DNA of 64,000 nt from Streptomyces cucumeris. Lineage in GTDB: Bacteria > Actinomycetota > Actinomycetes > Streptomycetales > Streptomycetaceae. Under the pieces are notes generated by a model, which was given only the letters and a program-made list of their open reading frames with translations, searched no databases and was not told the DNA's origin. Positions 51,988 to 60,745 of the stretch are shown piece by piece. Positions within the stretch are counted from its first letter, which is position 1, and every line of letters starts with the position of its first letter. The translations under genes were made by a program, and so were the position numbers. The DNA lies in assembly GCF_024295805.1 (NCBI RefSeq), contig NZ_JANCLX010000016.1, forward strand, positions 120,167 to 184,166, given 5' to 3'.

Positions 51988-53628
51988 ATGGATCCAGCGG
52001 ACGGGGCGCTCCACTCCGGCAGCGGTGTCAGCCTGCGCCAGCTGCTGATGTCCCTCGGTGAACCCTTGGTGGAGCTCCAGGCCGCCCCCGCCGGGCTCGA
52101 CGTACCCATCCGCGGTGTGGCGCTGCTCGACCCCGAGGACGAACCGGTCGCCCACCCCGCCGAACTGGTCCTCGCCATCGGCGTCCGCGGCCGCGCCGCC
52201 CTTCCCGCGCTGCGGGCCGGCGGACGCGGCGGAGCCGCCGCCGTCGCGGTCAAGGTCGACAGCCCCGGCCAGGCCGCGGCCCTCTCCGAGGCCGCCGTCG
52301 AGGCCGGGGTCGCCCTGCTCTCCGTACGGCGCGAGGCGCGCTGGGAACAGGTGGACGCCCTGGCCCGCGCGGCGCTGGAGGACGTCCCGCTCGACCGGGA
52401 CGCGGAGGGGTACGAGGAGGGCGAGGGCGACCTGTTCTCGCTCGCCCAGACCACCGCCGTGCTCACCGGCGGCATCGTCAGCATCGAGGACACCGCCAAC
52501 CGCGTCCTCGCGTACTCCCGTTCCACCGACTCCGACGAGGTCGACGACCTGCGGCGGCTCTCCATCCTGGGCTGGCAGGGCCCGGAGGCGTATCTGGCCC
52601 GGCTGCGCCGCTGGGGTGTGTTCCAGCGGCTGCGCGCCTCCGACGAGGTCATCTCCGTCGACAGCCACCCGGAACTGGGCATCCGCCGCCGGCTCGCGGT
52701 GGCGGTGCGGTCCGGCGACCGGCAGCTCGGCACCATCTGGGTGCAGGAGGGCGCGACACCGCTGACCGAACGCTCCGAGCAGGCGCTCACCGGCGCGGCC
52801 CGCGTCGCCGCGCTCCATCTGGTGCGGCGGCGCCGTGAGCTGTCCGCCGACGTCACGCTCACCGCGACCCTCTCGGCCGGACTCCTGGAGGGCAGCACCG
52901 GACCGCAGCCGCTCGCGACCCACGTGGGCGTGGATCCGGGCCGCCCCGCCGCCGTCCTCGGCTTCTCCTACGGCACCGCGGAGGCGACCGGACCGGAACT
53001 GGCCCGTGCCGAGGTCACCAACCTGATCTCCGTCCACACCGCCGCGCGTCATCGCAGTGCCCTGGTCACCCCGCTCGACCAGCGCATCTACGTGCTGCTG
53101 CCCCAGCTTCCGCGCAGCATCGACCTGGGGACGCTGCGGAGCTGGGCCGAGGAGATCGTCGAGGCGGCCCACCGCCACCTGGGCCTGCCGCTGCGCGGCT
53201 CGGTCGGCCGTATCGTCCCGGGACTCGCCGACGTCCCCGGCTCACGCCGTGAGGCGGACCGCATCCTCGACGCGATGGTGCGCACCGGGGTGGCCACGAC
53301 GGTCGCGGCGCTGCCGGACATCCAGGCGGAGGTGCTGGTCAGCGAGATCCTCGGGCTGCTCGCCGAACGGCCCGGGATCCGTGACCCCCGGCTGACCGCC
53401 GTCGTCGACCATGACAGCCGCCACCGGGGGCAGCTCGCGGCGTCGATCCTGGCCTATCTGAACGCGTTCGGCGACGTCCGCGCGGCCGCGGCCGAACTCC
53501 ACGTCCACCCCAACACCCTCCGCTACCGCATCCGCCGCGCCGAAGAACTCACCGGCCTCGACCTTACCCGCGCCGACCAGCGCCTGCTGGCCATGCTCCA
53601 GCTCCGGCTCCCGCCGGCCGGGAACTGA
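51988..53628 (+). CDS. PucR-family transcriptional regulator
   Basis: A 546-residue regulator. An N-terminal PucR-like domain (about 15-130) is followed by a GGDEF-like central domain (about 290-420) and a C-terminal HTH_30 (about 480-540: SILAYLNAFGDVRAAAAELH, NTLRYRIRRAEELTGLDL). Members control purine or polyamine use or phosphate. It starts at ATG 51988. No catabolic operon is adjacent. Confidence 0.88.
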   Translation: MDPADGALHSGSGVSLRQLLMSLGEPLVELQAAPAGLDVPIRGVALLDPEDEPVAHPAELVLAIGVRGRAALPALRAGGRGGAAAVAVKVDSPGQAAALSEAAVEAGVALLSVRREARWEQVDALARAALEDVPLDRDAEGYEEGEGDLFSLAQTTAVLTGGIVSIEDTANRVLAYSRSTDSDEVDDLRRLSILGWQGPEAYLARLRRWGVFQRLRASDEVISVDSHPELGIRRRLAVAVRSGDRQLGTIWVQEGATPLTERSEQALTGAARVAALHLVRRRRELSADVTLTATLSAGLLEGSTGPQPLATHVGVDPGRPAAVLGFSYGTAEATGPELARAEVTNLISVHTAARHRSALVTPLDQRIYVLLPQLPRSIDLGTLRSWAEEIVEAAHRHLGLPLRGSVGRIVPGLADVPGSRREADRILDAMVRTGVATTVAALPDIQAEVLVSEILGLLAERPGIRDPRLTAVVDHDSRHRGQLAASILAYLNAFGDVRAAAAELHVHPNTLRYRIRRAEELTGLDLTRADQRLLAMLQLRLPPAGN

Positions 53629-53690
53629 GCCCGGGCCGGAACGCGCCGTCGTGGGGGCGGTGCCGCGGGCCGTGGGGATGACGGCGGCTG

Positions 53691-55121
53691 TCACGGTCTG
53701 CCGGACGGGGCGGGGCCCGGGATCACCACCGGCGCGGCGGGGACGTGGTCGCAGTCGTCCCGGGCCGGGACCGGCCAGGCGGTCAGACCGCGGTCCGGCA
53801 GATCGACGTAGTCGCAGTCCGCGTCGGCCACGACGCGGCGCGGGGCGAGGCCGGTCAGCCGAGCGGTGACATAGGCGGCGCTGGTGCGGGTGATGTCGCG
53901 GGTCAGACCGAGGGGGAGCAGAGCGCGGGTCTCGGCGATCGCCTCGTCCTCACCGGCCCGCAGGACCACCCGGACCTCCGGGGCCACCCCGTGGGCGGCC
54001 ACGGCGACGGCGATGTTGTCCAGCTCCTCCGAACCGACCGCGGCGAGCGCGTCCGCGCGGGCCAGGCCGAGCCGGGCGAGCACCTCGCGGTCCTCGCCGT
54101 GTGCGAGCACCACGGGGATCCGCATCGCACGGGCCAGCCGGAGGTTGGGCGCGGTGGGCTCCCGCTCCACCCCGATGACCGGCACCCCCACCTGACGGAG
54201 CGTCTGGCACAGCCGCAGCCCCACCTGTCCGAGCCCCACGACGATCACATGCCCCGCCCGCGGCAGCACCCGCCGCCCCAGCACCCCCACCAGCCGGGCG
54301 CCGAGCAGCCGGTCCACGATGCCCGCGGTGAGCAGGGCGGTGAAACCGACCGTCACCAGCATCGCCACCCCGGACACCACCTCGTATCCCGGATGGCCCT
54401 CATGCGGAACGGCGGGCCCGACCCCGGCGACCACCCGTGCGGCCTCCAGGAAGGCCGTACTGGCGGGCCGGTGGAAGGCGGTCACCAGCCACAGCCAGTC
54501 CAGCACCAGCACCGCGGCGATGCCGAGCAGTCCGATGAGCAGCAGCCGGGCGTCCGCGTCATGGGGCTGCAACTGGCCGCGCAGCCGCCCGAACACGGCG
54601 CGCCGCCGCGCCGCCGCGGTGGGCCGCCAGGCCGTGCGCGCCAGATGGCCGTCGGCCCGGCGGACGACCGCCACCGGGCCGTCGGGCCCGTCGTCCCACA
54701 CTGCCAGCACACCGCGTCCCACACACGGCCCGGCCAGCGACGGCGCCAGCAGATCGGCGGGGGAGACCGTCACGCACCGCCGCAGCAGCGACTGGAGCTG
54801 CCGTGCCACGGTGCGGTCGAAGACCGTGGCGACGATCCGCACGGTGTCGCACACATGCCGTACCGCCAGGGCGTAGCGCAGGGCGGACAGATCGTCGCCG
54901 ACGAGCACCGCGACCCCGGCGGGCCGTATCCCGAGCGCCCGGCGCAGCTCCTGGTCGTCGGGGGCGGTGAGGTGCTGTACGGGGCGGCCGTTCTCCGTGA
55001 CCGCCGCGCAGACCCGCCGTGCCAGGGTCGTCGCGCCGATGACCACGATCCGGTCGCCGGGGCCCGGATCCCCGCCCTCGTGGCTCCCGCCCCCGTACGT
55101 CTCGCCCTCGTACGTTTCCAT
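53691..55121 (-). CDS. RCK/TrkA-N membrane protein with two Rossmann domains, no visible K+ filter
   Basis: A 476-residue protein. An N-terminal TrkA-N-like domain (about 20-165, IVVIGATTLARRV) is followed by two to three membrane helices (about 195-285) and a second TrkA-N domain (about 292-420, HVIVVGLGQVGLRLCQTL). The pore region has VTVGFTALLTAG in place of TVGYG, so a K+-selective filter is not obvious. It resembles actinobacterial potassium channel-like proteins and CASTOR/POLLUX-type architectures. It is leftward and alone. Confidence 0.8.
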   Translation of the reverse strand: METYEGETYGGGSHEGGDPGPGDRIVVIGATTLARRVCAAVTENGRPVQHLTAPDDQELRRALGIRPAGVAVLVGDDLSALRYALAVRHVCDTVRIVATVFDRTVARQLQSLLRRCVTVSPADLLAPSLAGPCVGRGVLAVWDDGPDGPVAVVRRADGHLARTAWRPTAAARRRAVFGRLRGQLQPHDADARLLLIGLLGIAAVLVLDWLWLVTAFHRPASTAFLEAARVVAGVGPAVPHEGHPGYEVVSGVAMLVTVGFTALLTAGIVDRLLGARLVGVLGRRVLPRAGHVIVVGLGQVGLRLCQTLRQVGVPVIGVEREPTAPNLRLARAMRIPVVLAHGEDREVLARLGLARADALAAVGSEELDNIAVAVAAHGVAPEVRVVLRAGEDEAIAETRALLPLGLTRDITRTSAAYVTARLTGLAPRRVVADADCDYVDLPDRGLTAWPVPARDDCDHVPAAPVVIPGPAPSGRP

Positions 55122-55667
55122 GGCGTGCTCCCTGGGGCTCCTCCGGTCGGCTCCTCCGGTCCGGTGCGGCTCGGGTCCTCACGCTAGGGCGGCCGCGGGG
55201 CCCCGCATGCTGTGCGGCGGACCAAGGTGGCGGCCGCCGCGTTGTGCGGCCGTACGTTGCCCCGGTCCGTCCCGGCCACCGGACAGGACACCGGCCCGGG
55301 GCGTCCGGACCCCCGAAAGTCCACGGCACCCCGCGACCGCATTGGCCGTTCGCACAGTCCTCGGCCGGGATGTTGGCGAACTTCACAGGTACGCCGCCGC
55401 GGACCCCTGCCTACGCTTGCGCACATTCATCCCGAGTCGCTGTGGTTCATCTCCCACAAGGAGCTCCCGCAAGGAGGCCGAGCGACCCGCGGACACACGG
55501 GCCGCCGCCCGTCGACACAGCCGCTTCACGCCCGGGGCTCCGGGACCTGACTCCGGGCCCCGGCCTGCGGACCCGAGCCCGGACTCACCGGCCGGTCTTC
55601 CCCTCATGCGCACCGCCGATTGCCGCGCCCCGGCCGCCGGACCGCCGAAACCCTCACCCACCACGCA
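55122..55667. other. 546-base leader before the permease gene
   Basis: No ORF of protein character. GTTCGC (55348-55353) and GCGAAC (55376-55381) form a short dyad. AAGGAG occurs twice without a following start codon. The region probably holds divergent promoters for the RCK gene and the permease, with an unusually long 5' leader on one side. Confidence 0.4.
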
Positions 55668-57206
55668 ATGGATGTCGAGATGACTACACGTCCCCCTGCT
55701 TCCGTGGCCTCTCCCTCCTCGCCCCCCGGCTCCGCCGGGCCTCCGGGCGGTGGAGCCCCGCATGGATCGGGGCTCCAGAGCGGTCTCAAGAACCGCCATC
55801 TGTCCATGATCGCTGTCGGCGGAGTCATCGGCGCGGGCCTCTTCGTCGGCTCCGCGTCCGGTATCGCCGCCGTCGGCCCCGGCATCCTGCTGTCCTACGC
55901 CCTGGTCGGCGCGCTGGTCGTGTTCGTGATGCGGATGCTCGGCGAGATGGCGGCGGCCAACCCCACCTCCGGCTCGTTCTCCGCCTACGCGGACCGGGCG
56001 CTCGGGCGCTGGGCGGGCTTCTCGATCGGCTGGCTGTACTGGTTCTTCTGGGTCGTGGTGCTGGCCGTGGAGGCGACCGCGGGCGCGGTCATCCTGGAGA
56101 GCTGGGTGCCGTCCGTTCCGCAGTGGGCCTGGGCGCTGATCGTGATGGTCCTGCTGACCGCCACGAACCTCGCGTCGGTCGGCTCCTTCGGTGAGTTCGA
56201 GTTCTGGTTCGCGGGCATCAAGGTCGTCGCCATCGCCGCCTTCATCATCCTGGGCGCCCTGGCCATCGCCGGTGTGCTGCCCGGCTCCGAGGGCGCCGCG
56301 ACCGGCTTCGGCAATCTCACCGAACACGGCGGCTTCCTGCCGCACGGCCCGAGCGCGATCCTCAACGGTGTGCTGCTGGTGGTCTTCTCCTTCATGGGCA
56401 GCGAGATCGTCACCCTGGCCGCCGGTGAGTCCGAGAACCCGCAGCGCGCGGTCACCAAGGCCACCAACAGCGTGATCTGGCGGGTGGGCGTCTTCTACCT
56501 CGGCTCGATCCTGGTCGTGGTGTCCGTCCTGCCGTGGGACTCCAAGACCATCGCGGACAAGGGCAGTTACGTCGCCGCGCTGGACGTGATGGGCATTCCG
56601 CACGCCGGTCAGGTCATGAACGTCATCGTGCTGACCGCCGTGCTCTCCTGCCTCAACTCCGGTCTCTACACCGCCTCCCGGATGGCCTTCTCGCTCGGCC
56701 AGCGTGCCGACGCCCCGGCGGCCTTCGCCCGGACCAACTCCCGCGGTGTCCCGCAGACCGCGATCCTCGCCTCGGTGGTCTTCGGGTTCGTCGCGGTCGG
56801 CTTCAACTACATGTGGCCGGAGACCGTGTTCCAGTTCCTGCTGAATTCCTCCGGTGCCGTCGCGCTGTTCGTGTGGCTGGTGATCTGCTTCTCCCAGCTG
56901 AGGATGCGGGGCATCATCCTTCGCGAGGATCCTAGGAAGCTCTTGGTGCGGATGTGGTTGTTCCCCTATCTCACGTGGGTGACGATCGGGATGATCTCGT
57001 TTGTGCTCGTCTACATGCTCACCGACGACAGTGAGGGCGGAGGAAGGATCCAGGTGCTGCTGTCCGTACTGGTCGCCGCCCTGGTGGTCGCCATCGCACT
57101 GGTCCGCGACCGGATCCGCCCGCACACCGCCACCGCCTCCGCCGACGACGCCGCGGGAATCGCCACCGCCACCGCCACCGAGGAGGACAGCACCAGGGCC
57201 CGGTAG
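55668..57206 (+). CDS. APC-family amino-acid permease
   Basis: A 512-residue transporter with 12 membrane helices. Helix 1 has the APC signature MIAVGGVIGAGLFVGSAS (near residue 45) and the first loop has GEMAAANPTSGSFSAYAD, typical of GABA/aromatic/CycA-type amino-acid permeases. ATG 55668 or ATG 55680 may start it. A Pro/Ser-rich head and an Ala/Thr-rich tail are cytoplasmic. The substrate is not determined. Confidence 0.9.
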   Translation: MDVEMTTRPPASVASPSSPPGSAGPPGGGAPHGSGLQSGLKNRHLSMIAVGGVIGAGLFVGSASGIAAVGPGILLSYALVGALVVFVMRMLGEMAAANPTSGSFSAYADRALGRWAGFSIGWLYWFFWVVVLAVEATAGAVILESWVPSVPQWAWALIVMVLLTATNLASVGSFGEFEFWFAGIKVVAIAAFIILGALAIAGVLPGSEGAATGFGNLTEHGGFLPHGPSAILNGVLLVVFSFMGSEIVTLAAGESENPQRAVTKATNSVIWRVGVFYLGSILVVVSVLPWDSKTIADKGSYVAALDVMGIPHAGQVMNVIVLTAVLSCLNSGLYTASRMAFSLGQRADAPAAFARTNSRGVPQTAILASVVFGFVAVGFNYMWPETVFQFLLNSSGAVALFVWLVICFSQLRMRGIILREDPRKLLVRMWLFPYLTWVTIGMISFVLVYMLTDDSEGGGRIQVLLSVLVAALVVAIALVRDRIRPHTATASADDAAGIATATATEEDSTRAR

Positions 57207-57301
57207 CCGAAGTGCGGCGGCCGGGGTGAACGCCCGAGGGCCGGCGGTGTGCGGGGGCACACCGCCGGCCTCCCCCCACCACTGGAAGGTCGCCGACCGA
57301 G

Positions 57302-58255
57302 ATGCCCGTCTTCAGACGCCGCAAGGGCAGCCGCCCCCGTCTGGTCCCCGAACTCGACGACGTCCCCCTCGGCCGCGTCCGGCAGCGCCTCGGGGCGAGC
57401 TGGGTCCGCGGTGAACTCGACACCACCGTGACCGCCCAGGTGTCCCGGGTGATCGAGGACGCCGGGGAGGACTGGGACCGCAAAGCACACCGGCTCGGTG
57501 TGCTCGCCGCGGCCGCCGGGCGGGCGCTGCCCGGGATCTGGCGCCGCCACCAGCCGCACGATCAGAACGCCTTACTGCTGCATGCCTGGTCGGAACTGGT
57601 CCAGGCGGGCAGACAGGGCTCCTCCGCCGATCTCGGCGAGGCCCGCGCCACCTGTCTCCAGGCCGCCGATCTGCTCCCCGCCGACCCCACCCCGTGGGTG
57701 GTGTACCTGGCCACGCTGCGCCATGAGCGACGGCCCTACCAGGAACTGTCCGCGGTCTGGAAGGAGATCAAGGCCCGCGACCCCTGGAACCGTGAGGCGC
57801 ACCTCCAGGCGCTGGGCTATCTCTCCCCGGACGAATGCGGTTCCACCGTGCAGGTCGTCGATCTGCTCGACTCGATCCGCTACGGCATGCCCGCCGACGC
57901 CCCCGCCGCCGGACTGGAGATGACCTCGATCGTCCGCGGCCACCAGCGCGCCGTGGCCACCGGCGGGCTGGCGGCGATCAGCGCGGGTGACCACTGGCGC
58001 CGCCCCGAAGTGGCCTCGGTCCTCGACCGCGCCGCCCAGGACTGGCCCCGCCCCGGTTTCTTCCGCCACGCGGCGGCCCTGGCCGACCTCAACGTCCTGG
58101 CCTTCGCCCTGGTCAAGTCCGTCCGTATGGACGAGGCCGCGACCGCCCTCCGCGCCACCACGGGTGTGGCGACCCCCTGGCCCTGGAACGCCGAGGGCGA
58201 CCCGCTGGAACGCTTCTCGCAGCAGTACGAGCGCCTGGCGAAGACGGGCTCGTAG
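57302..58255 (+). CDS. Hypothetical helical protein with a TTA codon
   Basis: A 317-residue protein with alternating helices and Ala/Leu/Arg richness, suggestive of a TPR-like alpha solenoid (LLLHAWSELVQAGRQG, CLQAADLLPADPTPWVVYLA). Similar Streptomyces proteins are uncharacterised. Codon 91 is TTA (57572-57574). It lies 95 bases after the permease in the same direction and ends at a hairpin. It has no signal or membrane segment. Confidence 0.7.
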   Translation: MPVFRRRKGSRPRLVPELDDVPLGRVRQRLGASWVRGELDTTVTAQVSRVIEDAGEDWDRKAHRLGVLAAAAGRALPGIWRRHQPHDQNALLLHAWSELVQAGRQGSSADLGEARATCLQAADLLPADPTPWVVYLATLRHERRPYQELSAVWKEIKARDPWNREAHLQALGYLSPDECGSTVQVVDLLDSIRYGMPADAPAAGLEMTSIVRGHQRAVATGGLAAISAGDHWRRPEVASVLDRAAQDWPRPGFFRHAAALADLNVLAFALVKSVRMDEAATALRATTGVATPWPWNAEGDPLERFSQQYERLAKTGS

Positions 58256-58262
58256 CCGCCAC

Positions 58263-58293
58263 GAGGGCCCGGAGCACAAACGCCCGGGCCCTC
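58263..58293. terminator. Hairpin after the hypothetical gene
   Basis: GAGGGCCCGG (58263-58272) pairs perfectly with CCGGGCCCTC (58284-58293), with an 11-base loop. Confidence 0.75.
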
Positions 58294-58446
58294 TGCCGGA
58301 CGTCATTCCCCGCGAATTCCCGCTATGGATATGGCCAGTTGGTACATTCACCCGCGCGCCGGCAGGAAGGCCGGAGCGATTCGGGCGGGATGCCGGGCCG
58401 CGAACTGAACCCCCCGCCGCCGCCGGGTCGGACTAGGATCCGGGCC

Positions 58447-59391
58447 ATGGCCCTGACCATGAACGACGTCGAGCGGTTCGAGGCTTCCAGGCCCCGTCTG
58501 GAGGCCATCGCCTATCGGCTCCTCGGCTCCGCGAGCGAGGCCGAGGACGCCGCGCAGGAGACGTTCCTGCGCTGGCAGTCCGCCGACGTCGACCGGATCG
58601 AGGTGCCCGAGGCCTGGTTGACGAAGGTACTCACCAATCTGTGCCTCAACCAGCTCACCTCGGCCCGCGCGCGGCGTGAGACCTACGTGGGCCAGTGGCT
58701 CCCCGAACCGCTGCTCGCCGGGGACCCGATGCTCGGCCCGGCCGACACCGCCGAACAGCGCGAATCGGTCTCGTACGCGGTCCTCACCCTGCTGGAGCGG
58801 CTCTCCCCCAACGAGCGGGCGGTGTACGTGCTGCGGGAGGCCTTCGCCTACCCGCACGGGGAGATCGCCGAGATCCTCGACATCAGCGTGGCCGCCAGCC
58901 AGCAGATCTTCCACCGGGCCAAGAAGCACGTCGCGGAGGGCAAGGCACGCACCGAGGTCGACGAGGAGACCGCCCGGCGGATCATCGACGAGTTCCTCGC
59001 GGCCGCCACCAGCGGCCGGACCGAGCCGCTCGTACGGCTGCTCACCGAGGACTCCTTCGCGGTCGGCGACGGCGGCGGGAAGGTCCCGGCCCGCACCAAG
59101 GCGTTCGAGGGCGCCCTCGCGGTGGCGAAGTTCATGCGGGGCCTGTTCAAGCCCAGCAAGGCCAAGCGCGCCCTGGTGGGCGGCTCGCCCGACATCCACG
59201 TCACGACCGCCAACGGGAGCCCCGCCCTCGTGGTGGTCGTCGGCGACCGGGTCGTCGGTGTCATGTGTCTGGAGATCACCACCGACGGCATCGCCGCGTT
59301 CCGCAACCAGGCCAACCCCGACAAGCTGGAGCGCGCGACGGAGCGTTGGGCGTCCGGCGACCACGGTGAACCCCTGCTGACGGCCTTCTGA
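58447..59391 (+). CDS. ECF41-type extracytoplasmic-function sigma factor (SigJ-like)
   Basis: A 314-residue sigma factor with region 2 (ASEAEDAAQETFLRW near residue 30), the linker WLPEPLL typical of ECF41, region 4 (AYPHGEIAEILDISVAASQQ near 137), and a ~100-residue SnoaL-like C-terminal domain with the DGGGKVPA motif (near 207) that modulates activity in this group. No anti-sigma factor is needed in the family. The FAD oxidoreductase behind it is the expected target. It starts at ATG 58447. Confidence 0.9.
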   Translation: MALTMNDVERFEASRPRLEAIAYRLLGSASEAEDAAQETFLRWQSADVDRIEVPEAWLTKVLTNLCLNQLTSARARRETYVGQWLPEPLLAGDPMLGPADTAEQRESVSYAVLTLLERLSPNERAVYVLREAFAYPHGEIAEILDISVAASQQIFHRAKKHVAEGKARTEVDEETARRIIDEFLAAATSGRTEPLVRLLTEDSFAVGDGGGKVPARTKAFEGALAVAKFMRGLFKPSKAKRALVGGSPDIHVTTANGSPALVVVVGDRVVGVMCLEITTDGIAAFRNQANPDKLERATERWASGDHGEPLLTAF

Positions 59392-59395
59392 CCGT

Positions 59396-59415
59396 GATGT
59401 GAGGTGCTTCACATC
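59396..59415 (+). promoter_or_regulatory. CRP-like dyad in front of the oxidoreductase
   Basis: GATGTGA (59396-59402) and TCACATC (59409-59415) are perfectly complementary around GGTGCT, giving the CRP consensus TGTGA-N6-TCACA. It lies between the sigma-factor stop and the oxidoreductase start (59484). It could also be a weak terminator. Confidence 0.55.
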
Positions 59416-59483
59416 GCGCTCCTGTCAGGAATCGGCGGGCCGCCCGGTTCAAGGGGCGAATCCGCCCACGACAGGAGTCAGAA

Positions 59484-60683
59484 ATGCAGCACCGCATCGT
59501 CGTCCTCGGAGCCGGATACACCGGAGCCATCGCGGCCGGGCGCCTCGCCAAGCGGCTGCACCGCGAAGACGTCGCCATCACCCTCGTCAACGCCGGGCCC
59601 GACTTCGTCGAGCGCGTCCGGATGCACCAGCTCGCCGTCGGCCAGGAGCTGGCGCCCCGGCCGTTGAGCACGATGTTCGCGGGCACCGGCGTCACCCTGA
59701 AGCTCGCCGAGGTCACCGGTGTCGACGTCGACCGCCGGACCGTCGCGGTCACCACCGCCCACGGTGCCGAGGAGCTGGCGTACGACACCCTCGTCTACGC
59801 CCTCGGCAGCGGCTGGGACGACCAGGGCGTCCCCGGCACCGCCGAGCACGCCCATGACATCGCGGGCCGCGCCGGAGCGCTCCGGCTGCGCGAGCGCCTG
59901 GCCCGGCTGGACGCCGGACAGTCCGTGGTCGTGGTCGGCGGCGGCCTCACCGGACTGGAGGCCGCGACCGAGATCGCCGAGGCCCGCCCGGAGCTCGACG
60001 TCACCCTCGCCGCCCGCGGCGGCCTCGGCGACTGGCTCTCCCCCAAGGGCCGCGACCACCTGCGGAAGGTCTTCGCCAAGCTGGGCATCACCGCGTACGA
60101 GCACGTCGCCGTCACCGGCGTCGGGGCCGACCGCGTCACCCTGGCCGACGGCACGTCCGTCCCGGCCGCGGTCACCGTGTGGACCACCGGGTTCGCGGTC
60201 CACCCGATCGCCCGGGCCACCACCCTGGAGGTCACCGAGACCGGCCGGATCGTGGTCGACGGAACCATGCGCTCGGTCTCGCACCCGGAGGTGTACGCCG
60301 TCGGCGACGCGGCCATGGCGATGGGTCCCGGCGACAAGCCGCTGCGCATGTCATGCGCCTCGGGCACCCCGATGGCATGGCAGGCCGCCGACGCCATCGC
60401 GGCACGTCTGACCGGGGGGAAGATGCCGGACGCACCGCTGCGCTACTTCAACCAGTGCGTCTCGCTGGGCCGCCGGGAAGGGCTGATCCAGTACGTCACC
60501 GCCGACGACCGCGCCGTCCGGGCGGCCCTGACGGGACGGCTCGCCGCCGTCTACAAGGAACTGGTCTGCAAGGGCGCCGCCTGGGGCGTCGCCAACCCGA
60601 CGCTCGGGATGCCGGTCCGGCGACGCCGCGTCGTGCGGCAGACGGCCCCCGTCGCGGGTGCGGCGGCCGGGACCCCGGCCTGA
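59484..60683 (+). CDS. FAD/NAD(P)-dependent oxidoreductase (NDH-2-like)
   Basis: A 399-residue two-dinucleotide-binding flavoprotein. The FAD motif GAGYTGAIAAGRLAKRL is near residue 9, the NAD(P) motif GGGLTGLEAATEIAE near 152 and the second FAD motif YAVGDAAMA near 270. It lacks the C-terminal membrane-anchoring helices of true NDH-2. It follows the ECF41 factor by 92 bases, as FAD oxidoreductases often do in this group. GACAGGAG lies upstream of ATG 59484. Confidence 0.9.
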   Translation: MQHRIVVLGAGYTGAIAAGRLAKRLHREDVAITLVNAGPDFVERVRMHQLAVGQELAPRPLSTMFAGTGVTLKLAEVTGVDVDRRTVAVTTAHGAEELAYDTLVYALGSGWDDQGVPGTAEHAHDIAGRAGALRLRERLARLDAGQSVVVVGGGLTGLEAATEIAEARPELDVTLAARGGLGDWLSPKGRDHLRKVFAKLGITAYEHVAVTGVGADRVTLADGTSVPAAVTVWTTGFAVHPIARATTLEVTETGRIVVDGTMRSVSHPEVYAVGDAAMAMGPGDKPLRMSCASGTPMAWQAADAIAARLTGGKMPDAPLRYFNQCVSLGRREGLIQYVTADDRAVRAALTGRLAAVYKELVCKGAAWGVANPTLGMPVRRRRVVRQTAPVAGAAAGTPA

Positions 60684-60745
60684 CGAGCCCGGCGCCCGGG
60701 TGCTCCGGGGCGGGGGGCGTCCGGTCCGGCGTCCCCCGGGAGACG

